DNA of 64,000 nucleotides from Veillonella sp. GTDB lineage: Bacteria > Bacillota > Negativicutes > Veillonellales > Veillonellaceae. The notes beneath the pieces are model-generated. The model ran no database searches. It worked only from the letters and a program-made list of their open reading frames with translations, and was not told the DNA's origin. Position numbers and translations under genes: made by a program. The DNA is taken from positions 186,001 through 250,000 of the forward strand of contig NZ_JAGZMO010000004.1 in the NCBI RefSeq assembly GCF_018364065.1, given 5' to 3'. Shown here one piece after another: positions 41,309 through 50,598 of the stretch (position 1 is the first letter of the stretch; the number at the start of each line of letters is the position of its first letter).

Positions 41309-44221
41309 ATGAAAGTAAATGAAATGTACCATGGATTTCGCGTGGAACGCGTAGAATTTGTGGCAGAGCTCAATAGCGAAGCGTATTTACTGAAACATGA
41401 AAAATCAGGCGCACGCCTGTTATATATTGATGCGGACGACAACAATAAAGTGTTCTCCGTGTCCTTCAGAACACCGCCTAAAGACAGCACCGGTGTGGCC
41501 CATATTTTGGAACACTCCGTACTTTGCGGCTCCCGCAAGTTCCCGTTGAAAGAGCCATTCGTTGAATTGGTAAAAGGCTCTTTGAACACATTCTTAAATG
41601 CCATGACTTATCCGGACAAAACTATGTATCCGGTAGCGTCTAAAAATGACAAAGACTTCCACAACTTGATGGACGTATATTTGGATGCCGTATTCTATCC
41701 TCGCGTAGCCAACGACAAGGAAATCGTTATGCAGGAAGGCTGGCATTATGAATTGGAATCTATGGACGACGACTTAATTTACAAAGGCGTTGTTTACAAT
41801 GAAATGAAGGGTGTATACTCTTCGGCGGATTCTATTTTAGATACGCACATGATGGCTGAATTATTCCCTGACACAACCTATGGTGTTGATTCCGGCGGTA
41901 ATCCTGATAATATTACAGATTTAACCTATGAAGGATTTAAAGAGTTCTATCACAATTATTATCATCCGTCCAACAGCTACATGTTCCTTTATGGCAAAAT
42001 GAACATTGAAGAACAGTTACAGTTCATCGATGAAGAATACTTGTCGAACTTTGACGCTATTACCGTAGATTCTTCCATCGCATTGCAGGCTCCGTTCGGA
42101 GAAGGCAAAGTGGCTTCCTATGCTTACGGCATCGGCTCCGAAGAAGATGAAGCGGGCAAAACAATGCATGCTCTTACTTATGTAATGCCTGAAATGAATG
42201 TGGAAAAGAATTTGGCTTTCGAAATTCTGACTCATGCTTTATTAACTTCGCCGGCGGCCCCTCTTAAAGAGGCGTTGGTTAAAGCCGGTATCGGCAGTGA
42301 CATTAGCGGCTACTATTTAGACAGCTTGCGTCAGCCAATCTGGAATATTTCCGTAACCGGTTCTGAAATGAAAGAACAGGCTCGTCTGCAGTCCATCGTG
42401 GAAAGTGAATTATCCCGCATGGTAACAGAAGGCTTGGATAAGACTTTGTTGGAAGCGTCTTTAAACATTACAGAATTCGCTCTTCGCGAAGCTGATTTCG
42501 GCGGTCGTCCAATCGGCCTTGCATACGGCATTCGTGTAATGGACCAGTGGATTTACGATAAAGATCCTATCGAAGTACTTCGCTACGACGGCGCGTTGGC
42601 CGCCATCCGCAAAGGCTTGGAAGGGGATTACTTCGAAACATTGATTCGCCAGTGCATTTTAGAAAACACTCACAAAGCATTGGTTTCCATCTATCCTGAA
42701 AAAGGCTTGCAGGAACAGAAAGAAAAAGCGGAACGTGAAAAGCTTCAAACATTGAAAGCCGACATGTCCAAGAAAGAAATTGAAACAATTATTGAAGAAA
42801 CAAAACGTCTGAAAGCACGTCAAGCTGCACCGGACACAGAAGAAGCGCTTCATACGATTCCATTGTTGGAATTGTCCGATTTGTCTCCAAAAGTAGAGCA
42901 TATTGACCGCTACGATGAACCGGTTGATGCCGCTCGTCTTCACTTTGTGCCTACGAATGCAAAAGGCATTAACTACTTGGCTTTCTACTTCAATTTGGAC
43001 AGCCTCACTGAAGATGAATTATTCTACGCAAACTTAATCAGCGAAGTGTTGGCCCGTGTAAATACAGAAAAACGCACCTATGAAGATATTGCTAAAGATA
43101 TTAACTTGAACTTGGGCGGTTTCAGCGCTGAAGTGGTGGGCTTGCCTAAGTACAATGAACGTCAGGCCTTTGTACCGCTTATGGTGGTACGCGCCAAAGC
43201 ATTGCATGCCAAATTGGCCGATGTAACACGCATCATCACTGAGTTGGTAACAGCTACGTCTTATGCGGATACAGCTCGTCTTACAGAACTTGTAAACGAA
43301 TCGAAAACGATTTGGGATACCGATGCATTCCGTCGCGGTCATACTATCGTTTCTAACCGCGTTATGGCGCAGGTTTCCGATATTGGCAAATTCCGTGATG
43401 CGGACGGCTTAACATACTTCAAACAATTGGCGGATCTTTTGAAAGATAAAGAAGCCTTGGCACAGTTACCTGAAAAATTAGTTGCTGTAGCTCGTAAAAT
43501 CTTCCGCGCCAATAATGTGGACATCATGTTCGTTGGCGAAAAAGCGGAATACGAAGTATTCAAGCCTCAAATAGCTGAAGCTCTTACATCCTGGTCTCAC
43601 GAAGAATATGCAACCGGCCAGTTGAAGATGACGAAGACTTACGAAAACGAAGGTATCGTTACAGCCGGCAAGGTTCAGTATGTAGCGCAGGGCGGTAACT
43701 TCAAGGACCACGGTTTCAAATACGAAGGACCTATGAGTGTATTGGCTACGATTTTGCGTTACGAATACTTGTGGACCCGCATCCGCGTTCAGGGCGGTGC
43801 GTACGGCGCCTTTGCCAACTTCTACAACAACGGCAACATGGTACTTTGCAGCTATCGCGATCCTAACTTGACTGAAACATTGAATGTGTACGAAGAATTG
43901 GCTCAATTCTTGCGTAATTTTGAATTGTCCGACCGTGAAATGCGCAAATATATTATCGGTACTATGAGCGGCTTGGATATTCCAATGACACCTGCATTGC
44001 GCGGACCTCGCGCTATGGGCTTGTACTTCGGTGAAAATAACGAAGCGGCCGCTGAAAAATTCCGTGAAGAAGTTATCGCAACTCGTCCGGAAGATATTCG
44101 TCGTCTGGCCGATTTGGTTGAAGCCGTTATGGGTGACAAACACATCAGCGTTATGGGCAATGAACAGAAAATCAGAGCTGCCGGCGATGTGCTTGGTCAG
44201 GTAAACACGTTACCACAATAA
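41309..44221 (+). CDS. M16C family zinc metalloprotease (PreP-like)
   Basis: The ~970-residue protein is a full-length M16C peptidase: the inverted zinc motif HILEH (H65-H69) with GSRKFPLKEPFVEL after it, the M16C middle segment, and two further non-catalytic M16 domains forming the clamshell (WTRIRVQGGAYGAFANF near residue 830). PreP/Cym1-type enzymes degrade peptides up to ~60 residues inside a closed chamber. No signal peptide is seen, so it is probably cytosolic. The ATG at 41309 follows AAAGGAAG; an upstream ATG at 41288 has no site. Its codons are strongly biased, suggesting high expression. Monocistronic, ended by a large hairpin. Confidence 0.92.
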   Translation: MKVNEMYHGFRVERVEFVAELNSEAYLLKHEKSGARLLYIDADDNNKVFSVSFRTPPKDSTGVAHILEHSVLCGSRKFPLKEPFVELVKGSLNTFLNAMTYPDKTMYPVASKNDKDFHNLMDVYLDAVFYPRVANDKEIVMQEGWHYELESMDDDLIYKGVVYNEMKGVYSSADSILDTHMMAELFPDTTYGVDSGGNPDNITDLTYEGFKEFYHNYYHPSNSYMFLYGKMNIEEQLQFIDEEYLSNFDAITVDSSIALQAPFGEGKVASYAYGIGSEEDEAGKTMHALTYVMPEMNVEKNLAFEILTHALLTSPAAPLKEALVKAGIGSDISGYYLDSLRQPIWNISVTGSEMKEQARLQSIVESELSRMVTEGLDKTLLEASLNITEFALREADFGGRPIGLAYGIRVMDQWIYDKDPIEVLRYDGALAAIRKGLEGDYFETLIRQCILENTHKALVSIYPEKGLQEQKEKAEREKLQTLKADMSKKEIETIIEETKRLKARQAAPDTEEALHTIPLLELSDLSPKVEHIDRYDEPVDAARLHFVPTNAKGINYLAFYFNLDSLTEDELFYANLISEVLARVNTEKRTYEDIAKDINLNLGGFSAEVVGLPKYNERQAFVPLMVVRAKALHAKLADVTRIITELVTATSYADTARLTELVNESKTIWDTDAFRRGHTIVSNRVMAQVSDIGKFRDADGLTYFKQLADLLKDKEALAQLPEKLVAVARKIFRANNVDIMFVGEKAEYEVFKPQIAEALTSWSHEEYATGQLKMTKTYENEGIVTAGKVQYVAQGGNFKDHGFKYEGPMSVLATILRYEYLWTRIRVQGGAYGAFANFYNNGNMVLCSYRDPNLTETLNVYEELAQFLRNFELSDREMRKYIIGTMSGLDIPMTPALRGPRAMGLYFGENNEAAAEKFREEVIATRPEDIRRLADLVEAVMGDKHISVMGNEQKIRAAGDVLGQVNTLPQ

Positions 44222-44304
44222 AACGGATTTGGAATTTCTACAAAACGTGAAATACAATTTCACATAGCCTTGCTGCTTATTGAAGAAAATTCTTCATAAT
44301 AATA

Positions 44305-44385
44305 AAAGAAGCTCTTTGCACAACGTCATTTCTCTGAAATATTGAGGAAAGAGAATGACGGACGTATGAAGAGCTTCTTTTTCGT
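44305..44385 (+). terminator. Long compound terminator after M16C protease
   Basis: AAGAAGCTCTT ... AAGAGCTTCTT outer stem with inner CGTCATTTCTCT / AGAGAATGACG pairing, followed by TTTTCG. Confidence 0.88.
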
Positions 44386-44538
44386 TGAAAAGCCTGTTTT
44401 ATAAGGACAAAATGACTTATGTATGGTATAATTTAGTGTAAATGTAATGAGCCTGTAGCTCGTATTTTGCTTGAGAGCCAGAGCCTTATATTTGATTAAG
44501 ATTGAATATGTCAGACGCTCTAAAGGGAGGACATACAT

Positions 44539-44970
44539 ATGAAAAAGAAACTATTAGCAGTCGCATTGGTTGCATCACTTACATTTTCTACCGGCATGGT
44601 AGCAACTACACAGGCGTTCAGCTTGGGCAGTATTTTAAAAATCGGCGGTGTAGGTATTTTGGTTGACCGCTTCGGCGATCAAATCAATGACTTCTTGAAC
44701 AAATTATTAAGCCAGAACAATTTGAGCACTACTTACACAACTAAAGTAGTTCCAATTGTCAGCGTTGGTAATAACGGCTACATCGGTGCCGCTCAGGTAA
44801 CCGGCCCTGCATCAGAAGTCGAACGCGTTCAGGCGGTAGCACAGCTTGAAGCAAGCTTCAATAATGTGGCGCGTGTAAAAGGCTTGGTGCCAATTGACAG
44901 CACAAACCCTGTAAATGCTACTCGTATTCAAGGTGTAGGGGTATCAGCAATTATTGACGTTAAGTTTTAA
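44539..44970 (+). CDS. Secreted protein of unknown function
   Basis: The 143-residue ORF has a strong Shine-Dalgarno (GGGAGG) and a Sec signal peptide (MKKKLLAVALVASLTFSTGM, cleavage near residue 26 after TTQA). The mature ~115 residues hold a glycine-rich segment (LGSILKIGGVGILVDRFGDQINDFLNKLL), then IVSVGNNGYIGAAQVTGP and a VGVSAIIDVKF C-terminus. There is no cysteine, lipobox or transmembrane helix after the signal. I do not recognise the family. It lies 18 bp upstream of a second secreted protein and then an OstA/LptD-like outer-membrane protein, so an envelope role is likely. Confidence 0.75.
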   Translation: MKKKLLAVALVASLTFSTGMVATTQAFSLGSILKIGGVGILVDRFGDQINDFLNKLLSQNNLSTTYTTKVVPIVSVGNNGYIGAAQVTGPASEVERVQAVAQLEASFNNVARVKGLVPIDSTNPVNATRIQGVGVSAIIDVKF

Positions 44971-44988
44971 TGTAGTTGTGGAGGATAT

Positions 44989-46185
44989 ATGAAGAAACAA
45001 GTCGTACTGTTAGCGGTAGCAGCTTTGTTTTCCGGACAAGTTTGGGCTGCTCCTGAAACTGTATTAGAAAAAACAGATGCATTGGAAACCACTATTTATG
45101 GATCCGTTCAAGTAGGCGCTCTTGTGGACCGCGTTGATCAGATCGGCCAGACTGTATATGGTAAACAGGGAGATGGCACTTTAACATCTCGTGTAGACTC
45201 TTTATACAGCTCTATTGAAGGCAATAAACAGGGTAAAGTATCTGTACAGCAACAATTGGCCATGTTGGAATGGTCTTACCAGAATAAAGTGGGCTCCGGT
45301 TCTTTAATATCCCGCATCGAGCACTTGGAACGCAGCGTGAACGGCCGCATTGCCACCGGTTCGTTGGAAAGCCGTATTCAGTCTCTCAACAAAACAATTA
45401 ACGGACAACCGTTGAAATTGACTTCTCAGGTGGGGACTGTAAGCAGTACTGACGTATTCTCCATAACATTGAACACGCCAATTTCTTCAAAAACCAATAA
45501 ATTAGGTGACACATTCTCCTTTACCGTAGCGGACGATATTATGGACGGTAATGTACTTCTCGTTCCTGCCGGTACAGTCGGGGAAGGTCATATTTCTGAA
45601 ATCAAATCGGCTTCTTCCTTCGGTCGAAGTGGCAAATTAGATATGGTGTTCGATAAGGTTCCAACGTTGGATGGCGGTTCTTTCACAGCTATTCAAGGTG
45701 AAGAAGCAAAAGAACGAACTAAACAGGAATTGAAAGCGGCCGGTGCTTCCGTAGCCGGTGCCGTACTTCTCGGACCTGTCGGTATTGTGGGCGGTTTCTT
45801 CGTAAAAGGAAAAAATATCGAATTGCCTGTAGGTTCTTTAGTGTATGTACAGCCGCAGGAAGCTGTTACTGTACAGGGCATCGTTATCGGTGGTGACGGG
45901 CTCGCTCATACGAATAACAGCGGCGTAAGCAGCTCTAATTATGACGACTATGAATTAGGTAATTCTGACGAATCCGTAACATTGGTTCCGGCTGATGATG
46001 CCGCTGACCATACGTCCACGGTTTCCGATGACAGTTCCGAACAGACTGTAGAAGAAAGTTCAGTAGAAGAAGATACAACAGATAACAGTGCAGACAATAC
46101 AGAAAGCACTGTTCAGGAAGAAGAGGAGAGTTCCTCCGCAGCAACAGCACCGGCTCAGCCGATTATTGTAGTTAAGCGGAGCTAA
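44989..46185 (+). CDS. Secreted repeat protein with acidic C-terminal tail
   Basis: A 398-residue exported protein (signal peptide MKKQVVLLAVAALFSGQVWA). Residues ~25-135 contain four to five ~30-residue repeats of the form G(S/T)L.SR(I/V)..L...(I/V).G, probably helical. A beta-rich domain follows (FSITLNTPISSKTNKLGDTFSF, VLLVPAGTVGEGHISEI, LPVGSLVYVQPQE), and then a low-complexity tail of Glu, Asp, Ser and Thr (about 320-385) ending PAQPIIVVKRS. The family is not recognised. It is cotranscribed with 44539 and 46213 genes, suggesting a shared outer-envelope function, possibly in LPS or surface assembly. Confidence 0.75.
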   Translation: MKKQVVLLAVAALFSGQVWAAPETVLEKTDALETTIYGSVQVGALVDRVDQIGQTVYGKQGDGTLTSRVDSLYSSIEGNKQGKVSVQQQLAMLEWSYQNKVGSGSLISRIEHLERSVNGRIATGSLESRIQSLNKTINGQPLKLTSQVGTVSSTDVFSITLNTPISSKTNKLGDTFSFTVADDIMDGNVLLVPAGTVGEGHISEIKSASSFGRSGKLDMVFDKVPTLDGGSFTAIQGEEAKERTKQELKAAGASVAGAVLLGPVGIVGGFFVKGKNIELPVGSLVYVQPQEAVTVQGIVIGGDGLAHTNNSGVSSSNYDDYELGNSDESVTLVPADDAADHTSTVSDDSSEQTVEESSVEEDTTDNSADNTESTVQEEEESSSAATAPAQPIIVVKRS

Positions 46186-46212
46186 TCTAAGCAATAAATG
46201 AGGTATTAGTAA

Positions 46213-47826
46213 ATGGTAAGGAAAAAAGCGACATATGCTTTAGGTGCGGCTTTGATGTTAATGCCCCTTATAGGTGTGCAGGCTGCCGACGGGACTGAAC
46301 AGAATACAACTGATGCGCTGAGTACGGCAAATTCTTTGTCCACTCAGACAGCTTCTGAAGCTCGTTACAACGAGATCAATCGTCAGGCTGAAGCTGACAG
46401 TAAAAGTCAGAGTACGGCGGTGACTATGTACAGTGCGGATATACTGAATCCGCCTGTTCAAGTAGTGCGCCGAGGCAAGGTACAAGTTGCACAGGATCCG
46501 AGTACATTGCCGATTCGCATTGATGCGGACAGTATGTACTATAGCGACTTAACAGGCAATGTGGTCGCTGTGGGCAAAGTGGAAGCCCGGCAGGGGAATC
46601 GGGAGATGTTCTCCGAAAAGTTATTGGGCAATAGTAAAACACAGGACTATACAACGGAAGGTCCGTTCCGCTTTTTAGAGGATAAAGGGGCTACTAAAAA
46701 TATTACCGGTAGTGATTTACAATTCAATAGTGGCACTAATGCCATGTCTGTACCTGATGTAATCGGCTTTGTGGCGCCTTACTATGTGAAGGCGGAACAC
46801 GCAGATTTTGACGGGAATACAGGCCTTATTACCAATGGCTGGCTTACAACCGAGCATGCCATGGCTTTTAAAGGTGTGCCTGACTATCGTATTGAAGGTT
46901 CTACCATTGAGGTATATCCGGGCGATAAAGCCATTGTAAATGATGCAAGACTATATATTAAAAATGGTCAAATTTTGAGCATGAAGCGCTATGTAGTCTC
47001 TTTGCGCCGTGATAAAAGCAAATTTAACACCTTCAGTATTATTCCAAGACCATCGTATACCAGTGATGACGGCTTCGGCTTAAAAGGTAATATTGATTAT
47101 CCTATCGGAGAAAATGGAGAACTGTATTACAATTACCAATGGATGACGAAGGAAGGCTTTAAGCCAAGTTACGGTTATCGTCATTACTTCCCTTGGGGCG
47201 GTATGCGCTTCGGTGTAAGTCGTGAGTCTTCTACTTTAAACGCCCGTACTGTATGGGTTAAAAAGAAACCGGAATTCTCCGTTTATACGAATACATACCA
47301 TGTTGGCGATACACCATTTACCGTGCGTGGTGAAGCGAATATCGGTCATTGGAAAGAAGACTATATCAGCGGCAGTCACAATATGATTAAAGGTGAGTTA
47401 AGCCATGATACGGTTCACCCGCTAAAAAATGTAAATACACGTTTCTATATAGGATATCAACGCGACCATTATGGGTACAATGACTTAACGCGCAGTATGC
47501 CATATTGGGGTGTGAATAATAGCTGGCGTATTAATAGCAAGTTGACAGCATGGGCTAACTATCGTCAGCATAATATTGATCCTAAGCATAATTCGCCATA
47601 TCCATTTGACCGTGTAGATGTTTTACATAACTTATCAACCGGTGTGTCGTATCAATTGACACGTCTCGATCGAATCAGCGTCAATTTGCAACGTGATGTG
47701 GAAAGTGGCGAGCTTCGCTATGTGGATTACACATGGTATCGTGATATGCACTCCTTTGAAGGTTGGTTAACCTATCAGTCAAAACAGAAAAAATGGTCTT
47801 ACACAGTTGTAGCTAAGGACTTCTAA
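46213..47826 (+). CDS. OstA/LptD-like outer-membrane protein
   Basis: The 537-residue protein has a signal peptide (cut near VQAA, residue 25), an OstA/LptA-like beta-jellyroll segment (about 95-260: IRIDADSMYYSDLTGNVVAVGKVEARQGN, ITGSDLQFNSGTNAM) and a long C-terminal region rich in alternating aromatic beta-strands that ends in Phe (VVAKDF), the usual outer-membrane barrel signal. LptD places LPS in the outer leaflet; this protein is shorter than classical LptD (~750+) and lacks an obvious cysteine pair, so it may be a short LptD or an LptD-like paralogue. It follows two secreted proteins in one operon, ended by the terminator at 47831. Confidence 0.75.
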   Translation: MVRKKATYALGAALMLMPLIGVQAADGTEQNTTDALSTANSLSTQTASEARYNEINRQAEADSKSQSTAVTMYSADILNPPVQVVRRGKVQVAQDPSTLPIRIDADSMYYSDLTGNVVAVGKVEARQGNREMFSEKLLGNSKTQDYTTEGPFRFLEDKGATKNITGSDLQFNSGTNAMSVPDVIGFVAPYYVKAEHADFDGNTGLITNGWLTTEHAMAFKGVPDYRIEGSTIEVYPGDKAIVNDARLYIKNGQILSMKRYVVSLRRDKSKFNTFSIIPRPSYTSDDGFGLKGNIDYPIGENGELYYNYQWMTKEGFKPSYGYRHYFPWGGMRFGVSRESSTLNARTVWVKKKPEFSVYTNTYHVGDTPFTVRGEANIGHWKEDYISGSHNMIKGELSHDTVHPLKNVNTRFYIGYQRDHYGYNDLTRSMPYWGVNNSWRINSKLTAWANYRQHNIDPKHNSPYPFDRVDVLHNLSTGVSYQLTRLDRISVNLQRDVESGELRYVDYTWYRDMHSFEGWLTYQSKQKKWSYTVVAKDF

Positions 47827-47830
47827 TAGA

Positions 47831-47863
47831 GAAACCTGCCTCTTTTTGCGGCAGGTTTGTCTT
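47831..47863 (+). terminator. Terminator after OstA/LptD-like gene
   Basis: AAACCTGCC ... GGCAGGTTT hairpin followed by GTCTTATG; the loop, not the tail, holds the poly-T. Confidence 0.65.
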
Positions 47864-47920
47864 ATGTGATTACATAAATTAGGGAATGTAATGGTATAGC
47901 ACATTGAAAAGAGGCTCATC

Positions 47921-48805
47921 ATGAAAACAGTAAGAAAAGCAGTAATACCGGCAGCCGGTTTCGGTACACGTTTTTTACCGGCCACAAAGGCGCAGCCAAA
48001 GGAAATGCTTCCTATCGTAGATACACCGGCCATCCAGTATATCGTGGAAGAAGCGCTCGCGTCGGGTATTGAAGAGATTCTGATTATTACAGGGCGCAAC
48101 AAGCGCGCCATTGAAGACCATTTTGATACCAGTGTTGAGCTGGAACAGTTATTGCAGCAGCAGGGAAAGAAGACGCAGCTCGATATGGTTCGCTCGCTGG
48201 CCAATATTCGCGTTCACTTCATTCGCCAGAAAGCGCCTCGCGGCTTAGGTGATGCGGTGCTCTGTGCAAAAGCGTTTATCGGCAATGAACCGTTTGCAGT
48301 ACTGCTTGGCGATGATGTAGTGTACAATCCGGATAATCCTTGCTTAAAGCAACTTATGGACGTGTACAACGAACGGGGCGGCACGATTTTGGGCGCTCAA
48401 TATGTATCGTCTGAAAAAGTAAGCTCCTACGGCATTGTATCAGGCAAGCTGATTGAGGATAATTTATATAAAGTGGAAGGTCTGGTAGAAAAACCAAGCC
48501 GTCATTTGGCACCGTCCAACTTGGCCGTGTTGGGACGCTACATTTTGGATCCGGAAATCTTTGATATTTTAGAGAAAACGCCACAAGGGGCCGGTAATGA
48601 AATCCAGCTTACTGATGCGTTGGCCCGTTTGAACTGCGATATTTATGCCTATAACTACGAAGGTCGACGCTATGATATTGGCGACCGCTTAGGGTATTTG
48701 CAGGCTACCGTGGAATACGGCTTACGCTCTCCATTAGTGGGTGAGGATTTTAAGGAGTATATCCTTGAATTGGCCCATGACCTGCAGAGCGAAGTACATA
48801 AATAG
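47921..48805 (+). CDS. galU: UTP-glucose-1-phosphate uridylyltransferase
   Basis: The 294-residue GalU starts with AVIPAAGFGTRFLPATKAQPKEMLPIVD, the nucleotide-binding GxGTRxLPxTK signature. IQYIVEEALASGIEEILIITGR, FAVLLGDDVV, GLVEKP and ALARLNCDIYAYNYEGRRYDIGD follow. It makes UDP-glucose from UTP and glucose-1-phosphate in the cytosol, feeding the LPS and surface glycosyltransferases seen elsewhere in the window. AAGAGG precedes the ATG. It is a separate unit with its own terminator. Confidence 0.96.
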   Translation: MKTVRKAVIPAAGFGTRFLPATKAQPKEMLPIVDTPAIQYIVEEALASGIEEILIITGRNKRAIEDHFDTSVELEQLLQQQGKKTQLDMVRSLANIRVHFIRQKAPRGLGDAVLCAKAFIGNEPFAVLLGDDVVYNPDNPCLKQLMDVYNERGGTILGAQYVSSEKVSSYGIVSGKLIEDNLYKVEGLVEKPSRHLAPSNLAVLGRYILDPEIFDILEKTPQGAGNEIQLTDALARLNCDIYAYNYEGRRYDIGDRLGYLQATVEYGLRSPLVGEDFKEYILELAHDLQSEVHK

Positions 48806-48921
48806 TCCGGACATTCGCTGCAAGGACGTTTATAAATGAACCTAACATCCATTGCAGTGGAGCTGTATAAAAATTGGTGAGATCTTAATCGACCTATTAC
48901 AAAAAATAACTGAATATTAAA

Positions 48922-48986
48922 GAAGACTTTGAAGTTTGATGATGAAACGGCTGCGTTTTTTCACATCTTTCTTCAAAGTCTTTTTT
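48922..48986 (+). terminator. Terminator after galU
   Basis: GACTTTGAAG (48925-48934) pairs with CTTCAAAGTC (48971-48980), followed by TTTTTT. It abuts the BirA operator. Confidence 0.85.
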
Positions 48987-49016
48987 GTTAACCTATAAAT
49001 TTAACTAAGTTGACAA
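48985..49016 (+). promoter_or_regulatory. BirA operator (biotin regulon site)
   Basis: TTGTTAAC and GTTGACAA are separated by 16 bp, matching the known BirA consensus TTGTTAAC-N14-16-GTTAACAA with one mismatch. The right half overlaps the -35 box of the promoter at 49010. Biotin-bound BirA would block transcription of the bioY operon. Confidence 0.88.
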
Positions 49017-49038
49017 ATAGAAAGGAGTTCTATATAAT
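49010..49038 (+). promoter_or_regulatory. Consensus promoter of the bioY operon
   Basis: Perfect TTGACA and TATAAT with a 17-bp spacer. The ~130-nt leader that follows contains a loose GGCAG/CTGCC hairpin but no riboswitch I recognise. Confidence 0.88.
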
Positions 49039-49173
49039 CAAGTCATGTTTCCAAATGAAAATAGCCAGATCAGGCAGGTTACATGTTAAAGAAAACTGCC
49101 TTTACAAGCAGGGAGATTTAAACTGTAAACACCTGTATTTAGGTTATTCGCTTACATTACCGCAGGAGGACTT

Positions 49174-49854
49174 ATGACGGAATTACGACAATTGTTTAAA
49201 AAGATAATAGCGTCATATCCCGATTGTCCAAAGAATGTAGTTATCGGATCCTTACATTGGAAACAGCTCTCCGAATCGACAGAGCTTGTTCCTGCCGCCG
49301 CGCAGAATTTTGAAGAAGGGAACTCGAAACGAGCCTTTACTTTACAAGCGGTAGAACATGGTATGGAACTGGTTGAGTTGGTGACGATGTCTCATAAAGT
49401 GTGTGAAGCGACAGAGCGTGAAAGCCAAAGTGGAGCTCTATATAGCAGTGATGCTCCATGTACCGGTGATACTTCATATAGCAGCAACACCTCATATAGC
49501 CCATATAGCGGTGATACTCCATATAGCAGTACTCCACGTAAAGAAGTGACTGAAACAGTGGACGCGAACGGTTTACAATACAATGCGTCTCAAATCCTTC
49601 AGTTTGTCCGGTCTGTGAACGATGAAAACCCCATTCATCGCACAACTCATCCCATTGTACCGGGCTGTCTCTTGTTGGAAGGACTTATGGAGTGGCTTCA
49701 TGGCAGAAATCACATGCCTACAGACATTTACATGCGGTTTAAGTTGCCCGTATATGCAGACGAAGTCGTAGAGCTGGTTGAACAACCGACCGGGCGATAT
49801 AACTTGCACGGCCTTGTGCAGGGCCGTACAGTGTTTATGGTTAAATGGATGTAA
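49174..49854 (+). CDS. MaoC/hot-dog domain protein with repeat insertion
   Basis: The 226-residue protein ends in a hot-dog domain (about 135-226) with SVNDENPIHRTTHPIVPGCLLLEGLM, matching the hydratase motif (S/G)xDxNPIH of MaoC-like enoyl-CoA hydratases; the Asp and His of that motif are present. The N-terminal ~85 residues could be a second, degenerate hot-dog half. Between them is a low-complexity stretch (about 88-125) made of SYSS/GDTPYSS-type repeats encoded by short DNA repeats. It is the first gene after the BirA-controlled promoter and precedes bioY, a thiolase-like and an acyl-CoA ligase gene. An acyl-thioester hydratase or thioesterase in the same pathway is likely but unproven. 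Confidence 0.7.
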   Translation: MTELRQLFKKIIASYPDCPKNVVIGSLHWKQLSESTELVPAAAQNFEEGNSKRAFTLQAVEHGMELVELVTMSHKVCEATERESQSGALYSSDAPCTGDTSYSSNTSYSPYSGDTPYSSTPRKEVTETVDANGLQYNASQILQFVRSVNDENPIHRTTHPIVPGCLLLEGLMEWLHGRNHMPTDIYMRFKLPVYADEVVELVEQPTGRYNLHGLVQGRTVFMVKWM

Positions 49855-50009
49855 GGGGCAGGTAGAACGTTTAAGTTTATTTAAGAGTGATTAAAAGCGA
49901 CTAAGTACGTTCTGAATAATTTAGAGCCTGCAGGGAAACTAAGAATTATAGAATCAAAGACGTAAAAATGTATATAGGTATTTAGGTGAATTAGTTAGGA
50001 GTGTTTATT

Positions 50010-50528
50010 TTGACAACTCGCGATCTTACGAAAATGGCTTTATTGGTAGCCTTATGTGGTATTTCAGCATATCTTTCATTTCCGTTACCTTTAGTTCCGG
50101 GGATGGTAACGGCATTGACTATCGTGTTCTGCCTTATCGGCTTTTTATTGCCGCCAAAGCAGGCGTTTATTACGCTCTGTGTGTATGTACTGTTAGGCGC
50201 TGTTGGTGTGCCTATTTACATTGGGGGCACCAGCGGCTTTGCCAAGCTGTTCGGTCCTACAGGCGGTTTTATCTGGAGTTTCCCGATTGCGTACACATTG
50301 CTCAGCATATTTAAAGGTCCCAATAAGGTCCTTTCTTATTTTATTCGTGCTGCGCTGATTACTATTCCTGTTACACATTTAATGGGCATGGCCGGCGGTA
50401 TGATATACAGTAACTTATCATTTACTCAGGCCTTTATGACATTCTCCTTGCCATTCATTCCATTGGATATTGTAAAATGTTTTGTAGCGGCATGGATCAG
50501 TGTACCGTTAGTTAAAGCCAAAATTTAA
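50010..50528 (+). CDS. bioY: Biotin transporter BioY (S component)
   Basis: A 172-residue protein with about six membrane helices and the BioY features ALCGISAYLSFPLPLVPGM, LLGAVGVPIYIGGTSGFAKLFGPTGGFIWSFP and a C-terminal PFIPLDIVKCFVAAWISVPL, where the FIPxDxxK motif is typical. BioY binds biotin and imports it, alone or with an energy-coupling factor module. I chose TTG at 50010, eight bases after AGGAG; a GTG at 50001 overlaps that site. Expression is under the BirA operator upstream of the operon, as expected for bioY. Confidence 0.93.
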   Translation: MTTRDLTKMALLVALCGISAYLSFPLPLVPGMVTALTIVFCLIGFLLPPKQAFITLCVYVLLGAVGVPIYIGGTSGFAKLFGPTGGFIWSFPIAYTLLSIFKGPNKVLSYFIRAALITIPVTHLMGMAGGMIYSNLSFTQAFMTFSLPFIPLDIVKCFVAAWISVPLVKAKI

Positions 50529-50532
50529 TCGC

Positions 50533-50598
50533 ATGAGCGGTCAGAATATTGTAGTGATTAATCATATGAACAGTCAGAATATTGTGGTGATTAAATGA
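50533..50598 (+). CDS. Possible 21-residue micro-ORF with internal repeat
   Basis: An ATG five bases after the bioY stop opens a 21-codon frame consisting of two near-identical 11-codon units (MSGQNIVVINH then MNSQNIVVIK). Its TGA overlaps the ATG of the thiolase gene (ATGA). It could be a translated leader that couples bioY to the next gene, or simply a duplicated ribosome-binding region. No ribosome site stands out for its first ATG. Confidence 0.35.
   Translation: MSGQNIVVINHMNSQNIVVIK

Noticed and set aside
43478..44143. 221-codon minus-strand ORF within the M16C protease gene
   Set aside because: A long shadow frame caused by biased codon use in a highly expressed gene; no independent support.
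49039..49173. Riboswitch in the bioY operon leader
   Set aside because: Only a weak GGCAG/CTGCC hairpin is present; control is explained by the BirA operator.
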